This document shows positions 37,852-46,409 of a stretch of 64,000 nt of DNA, piece by piece. The stretch is taken from contig KB906757.1 of the NCBI GenBank assembly GCA_000381605.1, positions 434,001-498,000 of the forward strand, in the 5' to 3' direction. The position numbers and the translations under genes are program-made. The DNA comes from Acidobacteriaceae bacterium KBS 89. GTDB taxonomy: Bacteria; Acidobacteriota; Terriglobia; Terriglobales; Acidobacteriaceae. The notes below the pieces were generated by a model that did not search any database, was not told the origin of the DNA, and saw only the letters and a program-made list of their open reading frames with translations. Position 1 is the stretch's first letter. The number at the start of each line of letters is the position of its first letter.

Positions 37852-37886
37852 GGCACTGGCGGGGGCTCCCCCCGCCAGTGCCTTTT
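37852..37886 (+). terminator. Strong rho-independent terminator of the TBDR gene
   Basis: A perfect 14-bp GC-rich stem (GGCACTGGCGGGGG, loop CTC, CCCCCGCCAGTGCC) followed by TTTT, 47 bases after the TBDR stop. Confidence 0.9.
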
Positions 37887-38347
37887 CCATTTCCATGAAA
37901 ACTATATTTATTCGCTTGGTGACAAACTCTTGACACTTCGCCGGCTCCAACTTGAGCTAAACTCCTCATTAAATTGTGGCATGTCTTCACTAAGGCAATT
38001 GAAGTCAGGTTTCGGCGTCCCCTCTCCGGCACCCTGAGCAACATCGCCAGTTTTCGTCACCGGGCCCTTCAAATTTTTGAGATTTAAATAAGATCCTCTC
38101 TAGCAAATCTCCGCGGGACGGGAGTACAGTACTTTCGTTCAGTTAAACAGATGCCGCTATGTCTTCTTGATTTGAAGCTCTGAAATCGTCCGACGATAGT
38201 AAGAATCGGTAAATAACGACATAAGCGTGGCTTAACTTGCAGCCGTGCTGGATTTGCAGTCCCCGGTTAAGATCCCTCAATCGTCCTGTTAGGACACGGA
38301 TCATTCCACATTTGTTTGGAGCTCGAAGGTTCTCAAAGAGGTATCCG
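37887..38347. other. Intergenic region before the 1040-residue protein
   Basis: About 460 bases. TTGACA occurs at 37930-37935, but I see no well-spaced -10. An AGAGGT Shine-Dalgarno-like sequence lies just before ATG 38348. I recognise no gene or RNA structure. Confidence 0.45.
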
Positions 38348-41300
38348 ATGATGAAGTTTCCACTTCGTACGGTCGCCACTTTTGTTGTGGCTTTTTCGTG
38401 CCTGTCAGTTTGTCCCTCTCTCTGTGCCGCCTCAGGGGTCCCGACGACTCCCGCGCCTCCTTCAGTTGAGACTGCCACTATCCCTGGACCGCTCCGGTCT
38501 TTCCTCCGCATGGCCGCTGTCAGCCAGAAGGTCCCCGCTCCCGATGTGATGCCCCTGCTCGCCCGCAACATCTTCATGCAGGGCTATCAGAGGGGCAACC
38601 CAACCGAGTATCTGCTCCTGCTCGGTCGCTACGTTCAACAAGCCAGAGAACTCCAGATTCTCGCAGGATCGACCAACGCCATCCATGTTTCCAACTGTGA
38701 CGATGCGGGCACTCTGGTCCAGATACTCGGATATCGTCTGCGCGAAGGTTGTGGTTCAAAGAATTTCTTTCTGGAGACAGCAAACCCGGAGAGGGCCTTT
38801 CTCACCATCGACTCAGGCTTCCCACTCACAGACCTCGAAGAAGCTCTCCAGAAAGGTGTCGCGTTCGACTATCCCTACGCCCCCTCTCGAGTCCCTGTCC
38901 TCTTCAAAGAGAGTGACTGGACGACGCTCAGCGCGGGACAGAAAAAAGGCTATGTCAATTTGGTCGATCAGCTGATCAACGACCCAGGCGTGGCTCGTCT
39001 CTATTGGGCAATGACCAAGATCGACACCGAAACGCGGGTCGCCTTGCTCCGTTCTCCGGGGCTCAGAAGGCTCCTTCCCACTGCCGCCGCCCTCGATTTT
39101 TACGGTAGCCAGATATCCATTCGCGGGGGACGCGTAGTCGTTCCCGGCGGCGCGTGGACGCAAGTTACCTGGCGAGATTTAGTAGGAGCGAGCCCCGACA
39201 ACCCGAGCGAGTTCGTTCCCCGGTTGCTCGCCAAAGACAACGGCTGGCTGGCTGCGTACTTCGATGTCTTGTCGCGCGTCAACGAGTCCCAGCGTGAACA
39301 TCTCGTCGAAAACGGTCGCCTCAAGCGATTCTATGAGGACCTGCGCGGAAGCGACATTGAACCCCCGGCAACACGAGGAGTCTTTCGACAGGCCCCTGAC
39401 CTTCTCGTCTTATTTACCCGCGTTGAATGGGAGGCAAACGGCGAGCCTCACGTCCCGGGAAATCTCGATGTTTGGAAACAGATCGTCAGACAGAAGACCG
39501 ATTCGAAGACGATCAAAGACTACAACAAGCGCGTCCGCGGCCTCGACCATCCCGAGCAACTCCTCGATGCCATGGTCGCCTACTCACGCGTCGTCACCGA
39601 TGTCGGTCCCCTCCAGATCTATCTCACAATGTGTGAGCTCGACAAAGGGCGCGTGCCTGATAAGCGCATGTCGCCCGAAACCGTTAGTCTCCTCGCCAGT
39701 AATTATGCGCAGTTCAACAACTGGTTTCTCGTCTTCTCTGAATTCCCGGATTTGACCGACGAATCGGCTACCCGCTTCGTAAATGTGGGCGACTCGATCG
39801 ACAAGATCTCAAACGAAACCCTGCGTGGCAACACACTGGGTTCTCTTCAGGCCAACATCGGGCTCTGGCAGATCCTCGCTCGTCAGGGACAGATCCCAAC
39901 CGCCCAACTGAACTCCTCCTGGCAAAAGATGATCGATCCCTTTGCCAAAATTACCTCGTCGACGCAGCTCTTCGACGCGGCGCGAGGCTCATTGGGAGTG
40001 CTCTTGGCCGCAGCCGCCCCGTCGAACGGCTCGTCAGTCGATATCGTCGAACTCCTCGCTGGCCCTCGCCAGGACACCCCCGACGGCCAGCGCGTTCACC
40101 AGGAGCTTGCCCGGAGAATTCGTTCCGTGCTCGAGGACCAGCACCTGGTCTCGCTCGAGACGCTCTTCGCACTTAGCGATGGCTTGAGTGAAATGTCGCA
40201 AGGCAAACCCGCGAACAGCAGCTTGATCACGCTTGCAGGAGAGCTCCGCGAATTCGAGATGCCCCGTCCGATCTTTACTCAAAGCGAGAAGATTGACTGG
40301 GCGCCACGCGTCTACACCAGCCATCACGCAGAACTGCAGATCCAGACAGACCTGACGAAGGTCATGAAAGCTCCGGGCACGCGCGCCCAACTGGAAGCGG
40401 CCCGCGGTCAACTCGTGCCCTTCCTCCGCGACACGCTCGTCGGTTTGAACTACGCCTACTTTGAGCCACCCGGCGCTCAGATCCTTCACAACAACCCACT
40501 CTTCGTCCGCTCGCACGACTTCACGGAAATATCGGTCGTCGGCACCGAACAGTTCTGGCAGACTCCCATGTTGCTTGGCGTCGGCTCACCCGCCGGCGGC
40601 GGCGCATATCTCATGGGCTCCCTCACCGACCTCTCGTACGCTCTGGCCATGACGGAGCAGGATTTCATCGCTCCTGAAAACGTACAGGCCCTTATCTGGA
40701 AAGAGCTCGTTCCTGACCTCCTCGTTAGCGCAACCCTGCCACGCTGGTGGACGGTCAGCCCGCATGAGCTTCACGCCGTCGCTCTCTATCAGCGGAACGG
40801 CGAAGAGCTTTTGGCCGCGTCGACCAAGGACCCCCAGCTTCGGGCCAAGGTAATCAGCATCCTCTCCGATCGCATGATGCCTGCACGTTTGGAACGCGCC
40901 GAGTTGGCTCTGCAACACGAAGAGGATCTGGCCGCCCTGATTCCTCGCATGATGCCCGCAGATACCTTCTACCTGGCAGAAACATTCCGCAGAAAGTATC
41001 CGGGAGAGGCGGTCTCCGTCGGCCCCGCTGGCCAGCAATTGGAAGACCTCTCGCGTCAGTACCCGACCGAAGTTAGTTGGGAGAAGATCTCGAAAGACTT
41101 CGGCGTTCCTCATCCGACAATGGCTCGCACAAACAGTCGCGAGCTACTCAACGTGAAACCCTTCCCATTCTTCGGCGGGTACTCCAGCCGCCTGTTCGGC
41201 GAGTCGTGGGAGTCGACAAACTTGTATTGGGCCCGATTGGCGGACGAGTTGGGCTATCCCCCCGTAATGCTGAACCGCCTTGTGCCCGAGCTGACTCGCC

Positions 41301-41470
41301 ACATGACTGCAAAGATCTTTGCAACAGACCTCGAAGATTGGCCGGCAATGCTGCGAGCCATGCAGGAGGCAGGAGATGAGTTGCGGCAAGGTAAGATCGC
41401 TCCCTTGCCGTCAACCAGCACCACTGCACAGCGCCAGGATCAGCCCGTCAAAGAGGCAAATACGCCATAG
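38348..41470 (+). CDS. Large secreted protein of unknown function
   Basis: A 1040-residue protein I do not recognise. Start ATG 38348 has AGAGGT upstream and gives a signal peptide (MMKFPLRTVATFVVAFSCLS, cleavage near CAASG). The frame is open to 38237 but that part is not signal-like. The mature protein is largely alpha-helical with no repeats or catalytic motif I can identify and no transmembrane helix. Notable segments are HVSNCDDAGTLVQILGYRLR near residue 110 and a region near residue 600 with DIVELLAGPRQDTPDGQ. The C-terminus is a polar Ser/Thr/Gln-rich tail. It lies 7 bases before a VWFA-related gene, so both are probably one operon and may act together outside the cytoplasm. Confidence 0.8.
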   Translation: MMKFPLRTVATFVVAFSCLSVCPSLCAASGVPTTPAPPSVETATIPGPLRSFLRMAAVSQKVPAPDVMPLLARNIFMQGYQRGNPTEYLLLLGRYVQQARELQILAGSTNAIHVSNCDDAGTLVQILGYRLREGCGSKNFFLETANPERAFLTIDSGFPLTDLEEALQKGVAFDYPYAPSRVPVLFKESDWTTLSAGQKKGYVNLVDQLINDPGVARLYWAMTKIDTETRVALLRSPGLRRLLPTAAALDFYGSQISIRGGRVVVPGGAWTQVTWRDLVGASPDNPSEFVPRLLAKDNGWLAAYFDVLSRVNESQREHLVENGRLKRFYEDLRGSDIEPPATRGVFRQAPDLLVLFTRVEWEANGEPHVPGNLDVWKQIVRQKTDSKTIKDYNKRVRGLDHPEQLLDAMVAYSRVVTDVGPLQIYLTMCELDKGRVPDKRMSPETVSLLASNYAQFNNWFLVFSEFPDLTDESATRFVNVGDSIDKISNETLRGNTLGSLQANIGLWQILARQGQIPTAQLNSSWQKMIDPFAKITSSTQLFDAARGSLGVLLAAAAPSNGSSVDIVELLAGPRQDTPDGQRVHQELARRIRSVLEDQHLVSLETLFALSDGLSEMSQGKPANSSLITLAGELREFEMPRPIFTQSEKIDWAPRVYTSHHAELQIQTDLTKVMKAPGTRAQLEAARGQLVPFLRDTLVGLNYAYFEPPGAQILHNNPLFVRSHDFTEISVVGTEQFWQTPMLLGVGSPAGGGAYLMGSLTDLSYALAMTEQDFIAPENVQALIWKELVPDLLVSATLPRWWTVSPHELHAVALYQRNGEELLAASTKDPQLRAKVISILSDRMMPARLERAELALQHEEDLAALIPRMMPADTFYLAETFRRKYPGEAVSVGPAGQQLEDLSRQYPTEVSWEKISKDFGVPHPTMARTNSRELLNVKPFPFFGGYSSRLFGESWESTNLYWARLADELGYPPVMLNRLVPELTRHMTAKIFATDLEDWPAMLRAMQEAGDELRQGKIAPLPSTSTTAQRQDQPVKEANTP

Positions 41471-41477
41471 GAGAACA

Positions 41478-42530
41478 ATGATGAAGAAATACTTTTTGCT
41501 TCTCTGCTTACTTGCGATTCCTTTCTCCGGCGGTGGAGCCGGGGCCGCCGCACAGGATGACGCCTCGCGTATTCGCGTCAGTGTCGTGCTCGTGCAGCTG
41601 AATGTCGCCGTCACCGACAACAAAGGAAACTACATCAGTGGCCTTGGCCCGGAGGACTTCGCCATCACCGAAGACAAGATCCCCGAAAAGACCGCAACCT
41701 TCGAAGAAGGGAACGGCCCTACGCGTAGATTGATGCAAGTTGGTCCGGGTGGCAAGGGTTTTACTGAGGTCACCGAGAAAGCGGGAGACCCCACCTCCTT
41801 GGAACCTTCCAAGAAATTCGCCGGAGCCAATGTCTTTATCCTCTTCGACACCAGCAACTACATGTACCGCGGCTTTGTCTTCGCCCAGGACGCCATCGCC
41901 GACTTCATCCGCTCCTTAGAAGGCGTCAGCCAGGTCGCACTCTACTCGTATAGCCGTGATCTCTCGAAGGTCGCTCCCCTGACCCCCGATCGTTCGCAGG
42001 TCCTCCGTGGCGTCCGCAGCACAGTAGCGGGCGATGACGCAGCTCTCTATAACGGCCTCCTCCTCACCGTAAAAGATGCCGCTCGCCTCACCGGACGCAA
42101 GGCCATCGTGGTCTTCTCCAACGGCCCCGACAACGCCAGCCTCGTGCCCCCGGAAGACGTAGCCGAACTCGCGCAATCCACCGGAACAATCATCTATATG
42201 ATCAGCACCCAGGCCGCCGAGTCAGAGCCGGTCTCCACCGCCGTCTTTGAGCGCATGAGCAAAGCAACAGGGGGAAAAGCCTACTTCTCCAAGGGCTGGC
42301 AGGATGAAAAGCAGGCCTTTGCCTCCATCCGGGACGACCTCGCGCATCTCTATGCCATCAGTTATTACCCTGCACCAAACTCCAACCGCGGCTGGCGATC
42401 GATCTCGGTGAAGCTGGTGGGCAAGAACCTCCAGAAGTACCGCATCCGGACTCGGGCAGGATACCGCCTCCTCCAGACCGCACAGGCGAGTCAGTCAATG
42501 GAAGAGTCCGCCTTGGCAGCGAAACCATAG
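41478..42530 (+). CDS. VWFA-related acidobacterial domain protein
   Basis: A 350-residue secreted protein with the VWFA-related domain that is expanded in acidobacteria (TIGR03436 type). ATG 41478 is preceded by AGGAGAACA; signal peptide MMKKYFLLLCLLAIPFSGGG, cleavage near AAAQ. Residues about 25-70 are an N-terminal strand block (VSVVLVQLNVAVTDNKGNYI, then LGPEDFAITEDKIPEK). The A-domain starts at FILFDTSNYMYRG, where the metal-site pattern DxSxS is degenerate (DTSNY). It ends with the typical YAISYYPAPNSNRGWRSISV and KYRIRTRAGYRL. Such domains bind proteins. Its partner is probably the 1040-residue protein encoded 7 bases upstream. Confidence 0.88.
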   Translation: MMKKYFLLLCLLAIPFSGGGAGAAAQDDASRIRVSVVLVQLNVAVTDNKGNYISGLGPEDFAITEDKIPEKTATFEEGNGPTRRLMQVGPGGKGFTEVTEKAGDPTSLEPSKKFAGANVFILFDTSNYMYRGFVFAQDAIADFIRSLEGVSQVALYSYSRDLSKVAPLTPDRSQVLRGVRSTVAGDDAALYNGLLLTVKDAARLTGRKAIVVFSNGPDNASLVPPEDVAELAQSTGTIIYMISTQAAESEPVSTAVFERMSKATGGKAYFSKGWQDEKQAFASIRDDLAHLYAISYYPAPNSNRGWRSISVKLVGKNLQKYRIRTRAGYRLLQTAQASQSMEESALAAKP

Positions 42531-42535
42531 AAACC

Positions 42536-42589
42536 GGGACTTGATAATTTAATCCTTACTTTTCGCCCAGAAATCGCGTGTCAAGTCCC
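42536..42589. repeat. Inverted repeat after the VWFA gene
   Basis: GGGACTTGA at 42536-42544 and TCAAGTCCC at 42581-42589 form a perfect 9-bp stem with a 36-base loop, beginning 6 bases after the stop. It may act as a transcription end or mRNA-stabilising structure. Confidence 0.5.
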
Positions 42590-42679
42590 AAAGCGATTTA
42601 ACTCATTAGAAACACACAACTTCCACGTGGCGTATTAGTCTCAATCAATTCGCTATACTTGTATATATAAATCAAACAA

Positions 42680-42712
42680 AAGTTAGCCCCGGCTATAAGC
42701 CGGGGCTAACTT
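42680..42712. terminator. Perfect 14-bp hairpin, GGCTATAAGCC core
   Basis: AAGTTAGCCCCGGC, loop TATAA, GCCGGGGCTAACTT, followed by GTT on the + strand. It lies between convergent genes and could terminate either; its core also resembles the neighbouring palindromes. Confidence 0.6.
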
Positions 42713-42870
42713 GTTGATAGGAGAGAATTTGGACACAACCCTTTTACTATGACTATTTTACGAGGAGCCTCATCCCGTAAGCTACTGAAACAAAGCGGCT
42801 TACGCGCTGGCAATAAGGGGGGGGGACCCGCCGTCTGTCAGCTTTGCGATATAACCCCGTTTTGCTTAAG

Positions 42871-42923
42871 GGCACGGCTTCAGCCGTGCCGTAATCCTTG
42901 TCTGCATTTGCGGCTTTAGCCGC
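42871..42923. repeat. Two palindromes with GGCT-NN-AGCC core
   Basis: GGCACGGCT-TC-AGCCGTGCC (42871-42890) and GCGGCT-TT-AGCCGC (42910-42923), next to the end of the isomerase gene at 42936. With the hairpin at 42680 they look like members of a REP-like family, though copies elsewhere in the genome cannot be checked here. Confidence 0.5.
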
Positions 42924-42935
42924 TGAGGTACGTAC

Positions 42936-43814
42936 TTAGCCGTGGCTCAAGTACCCCATCCCGGCCAGAACGCCGCGCATATACCCGAAGCTGCTGATGA
43001 CCCCGGGCATTGGGTCGTCCGCATGAACCTCATACTCAAGGTCGACGAAGCCCTTGTAGTTGGTCGAAATGAGGGTCTCGAAGATCGCCCGTATCGGCAT
43101 GATCCCGTCACCCACGGGAACCTGGCTCTCCTTGCTGTCGAAGCTGGTCAGGTCCTTCATGTGAACGTTGTACAGTCGCGGTCCAACCGCGCGGATGGCC
43201 GCGACCACATCCACGCCCGCACGCACCGTATGGCCGACGTCGATGCAGCATCCAATTCGCGGGTCGTAGTTCTTGATGCCATTCAACACATCCAGCGGTG
43301 AATGCCACAACTTGTCCTCCGGCCCATGGTTATGGATCGCGAGCCGGATGTCATACTCCTTCACGAACTTTTCGATGCGCGGAAGAGTTCCGGGTGCCGG
43401 GTCTCCTGCAACAATGACGGAGATGCCCGCCCGCTTGCAGTACTCGAACTTGCTTCGGATGTCATCATCTTCGTCCTTAGGGAAATAAATCGTCCCGGCA
43501 GCATGGAGCTTGATCCCCGCGGCGGTATAGTCTGCAACCGCCTTGGCCTCCTCCGTCGGATCCATCGGAAGATGGTCCTTGACGTCCTTCGCATTCAGCG
43601 CATCAACGTTGAGCTGCTTCAAGAAGCCGATCATCTGCGCACGGTTGAAATTGCGGAAAGTGTAGCTGGCCACGCCCAGATGGATCGGGGACGGTTTCCC
43701 AGTCGCCGGCTGTGGCTTCTGCGCGAATAAAGGGACTGCACCGGATGTGACGCTCGCTGCAGCGATCAAAGCACCGGACTGGACGAAGTTGCGACGTGAA
43801 AAGGTATTTTTCAT
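42936..43814 (-). CDS. Tat-exported sugar phosphate isomerase/epimerase-like protein (xylose-isomerase-like TIM barrel)
   Basis: A 292-residue protein with a twin-arginine signal (FSRRNFVQSGALIAAASV), so the folded, probably metal-loaded enzyme is exported. The body is an AP-endonuclease-2/xylose-isomerase-like TIM barrel (HLGVASYTFRNFNRAQMIGF, RLAIHNHGPEDK, IGCCIDVGHTVRAGVD, FVDLEYEVHADDP). The His, Asp and Glu in these motifs are the expected metal ligands. Members of this family act as isomerases, epimerases or lyases on sugars and inositols. It is the last gene before the palindrome cluster and follows a Gfo/Idh oxidoreductase gene on the same strand after 69 bases, which suggests one pathway acting on an oxidised sugar. 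Substrate unknown. Confidence 0.85.
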   Translation of the reverse strand: MKNTFSRRNFVQSGALIAAASVTSGAVPLFAQKPQPATGKPSPIHLGVASYTFRNFNRAQMIGFLKQLNVDALNAKDVKDHLPMDPTEEAKAVADYTAAGIKLHAAGTIYFPKDEDDDIRSKFEYCKRAGISVIVAGDPAPGTLPRIEKFVKEYDIRLAIHNHGPEDKLWHSPLDVLNGIKNYDPRIGCCIDVGHTVRAGVDVVAAIRAVGPRLYNVHMKDLTSFDSKESQVPVGDGIMPIRAIFETLISTNYKGFVDLEYEVHADDPMPGVISSFGYMRGVLAGMGYLSHG

Positions 43815-43844
43815 AGCAGGCCTTTGCTCAAGAGTTGTTGTTAT

Positions 43845-43855
43845 CGAACAGTTCG
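43845..43855 (-). promoter_or_regulatory. Palindrome CGAAC-A-GTTCG upstream of the isomerase gene
   Basis: An 11-bp perfect palindrome with 1-base centre, about 31 bases upstream of the isomerase start. The sequence AACGAAC overlapping it also occurs in the promoters of the TBDRs at 49877 and 57362. Confidence 0.35.
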
Positions 43856-43883
43856 TTAGATTGTCGTGTAAACCTGAATGCCC

Positions 43884-45203
43884 CTAGAGATGCGGCGCCC
43901 AGCCCTTCTCATAATCGCGGCCCCAGCACTTCATGGCCTGAGCGTCATTCAATACCTTCCCGTTCGTGGTATCGAGCTGCAACTCACGTTTTACCTCCCA
44001 GGCAACGTTCGAAAGTTGAAGCATCGTGACCGCAACGTTCCCAACGGCGATTGGAGCGTTGAGCTTCGCTCCCTTTTGAACACCCGCGATGAAGTTGGCG
44101 AAGTGCAGGTCCGTCATGGAATCGCGGCCCGTCAGATCAGACGACGAAGTCGCCTTGCCGGTCTTGAACTCGCTGGTCTTATTTCCCTTGAGGTCATAAA
44201 TCTCGTAGCCATCCCGATCGATCAGCACAGTTCCCGTTGTGCCAACGATCGTTGATCCACGATCGCGGTTGTAGTACTTCATTCCATTGCAGCACTTGCC
44301 CTCCCACGAGATCATCTTGTCGTCGTAGGCGAAGCTTGTCACCAACGTGTCGTAGAACTGCCAATCGTCCTTGAACTGGTACCTTCCACCCGACGCAGTA
44401 ATCCGCTGCGGGAAGTCGACGCCAAGAGCCCAGCGACAGACATCAACCTCATGAGTCCCATTGTTGAGCGTCTCTCCAGTTCCCCACGTCTTGAACCAAT
44501 GCCAGTTATAAGGCTGCACGTTGTCCTTATACGCCTGACGCGGAGCTGGTCCTTGCCACAAATCCCAGTCCAGTTGCGCAGGTACAGGAACTTCCTTCCC
44601 GGTCCCGATCGACTTCCTCACATTGCTGTACCAGGCCTTGGCGAAGTAAGCCCTTCCGATAACACCGTTATGGATCTTGTCCACAATCTCAATGGTGTGA
44701 GGAGAAGACCGCTGTTGCGTCCCCATCTGCACCACCTTCTGATACTTCTGTTGGGCCTGAACCAGCAAAGCCCCTTCAGCAGGATTATGACTGCACGGCT
44801 TCTCCACATACACGTTCTTGCCCGCCTGCAATCCAGCAATCGCCATCGGGGCATGCCAATGATCGGGGGTGGCGATCGTAATGGCATCCACATCCTTCTT
44901 CCCCAGGATGTGCCGAAAATCCTTGTCCGTCGCAGGAGATTCGCCCATCTCCTTCTGCACATTGCCGGCGAACTTCGCGAGAATGTTGCTGTCCACATCG
45001 CAGACGTAGGCAATTCGCGCATTGGCCTTGTTCGCCTTGAGCGCCGAAAGATGAGCATAGGCCCGTCCGTTAAGACCGATGACCGCAAAGTTGAGGCGAT
45101 CGTTCGAGCCCATAATCTGACCGTAACTTTTAGCGGTCGTCCCGAGAGCCAGCCCAGCTGCTCCTACTGCAAGGGTGTCAAGAAACTCACGTCGTGTAAC
45201 CAT
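43884..45203 (-). CDS. Tat-exported Gfo/Idh/MocA family oxidoreductase
   Basis: A 439-residue NAD(P)-dependent sugar oxidoreductase with a twin-arginine signal (TRREFLDTLAVGAAGLALGT). AAGGAG lies before ATG 45203. The N-terminal Rossmann domain starts at LNFAVIGLNGRAYAHLSAL; further markers are DVDSN at the end of strand 2, ATPDHWHAPMAIAGLQAGK and the conserved EKPCSHNPAEG. The C-terminal half is the alpha/beta substrate domain (GTHEVDVCRWALG). Exported members (glucose-fructose oxidoreductase is the classic case) carry a tightly bound cofactor. It lies between two Tat-exported TIM-barrel isomerase-like genes and upstream of a TBDR, so it probably oxidises a saccharide brought in by that receptor. 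Substrate not determined. Confidence 0.9.
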   Translation of the reverse strand: MVTRREFLDTLAVGAAGLALGTTAKSYGQIMGSNDRLNFAVIGLNGRAYAHLSALKANKANARIAYVCDVDSNILAKFAGNVQKEMGESPATDKDFRHILGKKDVDAITIATPDHWHAPMAIAGLQAGKNVYVEKPCSHNPAEGALLVQAQQKYQKVVQMGTQQRSSPHTIEIVDKIHNGVIGRAYFAKAWYSNVRKSIGTGKEVPVPAQLDWDLWQGPAPRQAYKDNVQPYNWHWFKTWGTGETLNNGTHEVDVCRWALGVDFPQRITASGGRYQFKDDWQFYDTLVTSFAYDDKMISWEGKCCNGMKYYNRDRGSTIVGTTGTVLIDRDGYEIYDLKGNKTSEFKTGKATSSSDLTGRDSMTDLHFANFIAGVQKGAKLNAPIAVGNVAVTMLQLSNVAWEVKRELQLDTTNGKVLNDAQAMKCWGRDYEKGWAPHL

Positions 45204-45321
45204 TTTCTCTCCTTCAAACGATAAAGGCCGCAGTGTTTATCCTTGGCCAGGAATTCTTCGGCACAGGGATTGAGCCATTCACTTATTGAATGCGTTCTAG
45301 TACCAAGATCGATCAATTACA

Positions 45322-46296
45322 CTAAAAGGTTCCGGAATCCTGCAGGCACTGCTTCATGCCCGCCCAGCTGATGCGGGTTGAGGCTTCAGGTGTGCCAGCA
45401 CCGCGCCAGTGTGTCTCGAGGCAAACGGCATCGCCGTAACCCGCAGCCTTAAGAGCGCGGTACTGCGCGGTCCAATCGATAATGCCTTTGTCGACAGGCG
45501 ACCACACAATTTTGCCCGATGCGTCCTTCACTGCATTCTTACAATGACAATGATGAATGCGATTCTTGGGCAGGCTGTCCCAGCCTCCGGGGAAAGCGTC
45601 CATCTCACCACGCATCACAGCGTTTCCCGGGTCCCAATTAAGCGCGAAGTGCGGAGATTGAATGGCAGCGAGAACCTTTGCGGCTTCGCGGCCGGTCGCC
45701 GTATTGCAGGCGCCTTCGTTTTCGATTACAAGCAGAAGCCCTTGCTTCCCTACAATCTCAGCGGTCGCGCGCAACTTCTCGTTCATGGCTGCGCGGTAGG
45801 GAGTTACATCCTCGAGCCTCCAAAAGTCGAAGCAGCGAATCTTGTTCGTCTTGAACTGCTTGGCCAGCGAGATACTTCGTTCGACAACCTCGTCCTGATG
45901 TTTGAAAGCTACCTCGGCCGCGCCGTGCATATCTGCTTTGGAGCCGTACTGAGATTTGGGAGCGCCGGGCCAGTCCACTTTGAACAGCGGGCTTGCGATG
46001 TCGGTGACCTGTAGTTTGTATTTGGCCAGGATCTTCTGTGCCTCAGCTATTTCAGCATCCGAGGAAACTTGAAGGTTCTTGCCCCACATCTCGCGAAGTT
46101 CAACCCATTGCAGGCCAAAATCATTCGCGATGACAGAACATGCGTGGTCGAAGTCCTGAGAGATTTCATCAGAGATAACGGCGATCTTGAAGGGCGACTG
46201 CGATGCCGGTGCCAGGCCAAAAAGTGGACGTGTCGCGCAGGCCGCAGCAGTCATCCCCGCCCCTGCAAGAAAATTTCGTCTTGAAACGCCTTCCAT
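45322..46296 (-). CDS. Tat-exported xylose-isomerase-like TIM-barrel protein
   Basis: A 324-residue protein with a twin-arginine signal (VSRRNFLAGAGMTAAACATR); AAGGAG lies before ATG 46296. The body is a xylose-isomerase-like/AP-endonuclease-2 TIM barrel. Likely metal ligands are seen in VIENEGACNT, FALNWDPGNAVMRG, HHCHCKNAV and VCLETHWRG. It differs clearly in sequence from the one at 42936, so the two probably catalyse different steps. It is 118 bases upstream of the Gfo/Idh gene on the same strand, and the TBDR gene at 46410 is just before it. Precise reaction unknown; isomerisation, epimerisation or beta-elimination of a keto-sugar are possible. Confidence 0.85.
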   Translation of the reverse strand: MEGVSRRNFLAGAGMTAAACATRPLFGLAPASQSPFKIAVISDEISQDFDHACSVIANDFGLQWVELREMWGKNLQVSSDAEIAEAQKILAKYKLQVTDIASPLFKVDWPGAPKSQYGSKADMHGAAEVAFKHQDEVVERSISLAKQFKTNKIRCFDFWRLEDVTPYRAAMNEKLRATAEIVGKQGLLLVIENEGACNTATGREAAKVLAAIQSPHFALNWDPGNAVMRGEMDAFPGGWDSLPKNRIHHCHCKNAVKDASGKIVWSPVDKGIIDWTAQYRALKAAGYGDAVCLETHWRGAGTPEASTRISWAGMKQCLQDSGTF

Positions 46297-46345
46297 GAAT
46301 CTCCTTACTACGCCCCGAGCGGATTTGCATTAAGTTCTTGATAGT

Positions 46346-46386
46346 CAGATGCCGGTCACCCCCATACAAGCGGTGACCGGCATCTG
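46346..46386 (-). terminator. 15-bp hairpin after the TBDR gene
   Basis: CAGATGCCGGTCACC and GGTGACCGGCATCTG form a perfect 15-bp stem with an 11-base loop, 23 bases past the TBDR stop. There is no clear T run on the minus strand, so it may attenuate rather than end transcription into the sugar genes. Confidence 0.65.
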
Positions 46387-46409
46387 AAACAAAGGTTAGC
46401 AGACAGCCG

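Noticed and set aside
42536..42923. Possible CRISPR array
   Set aside because: The repeats are palindromes of different sequence and length without regular spacers, and no cas genes are present.
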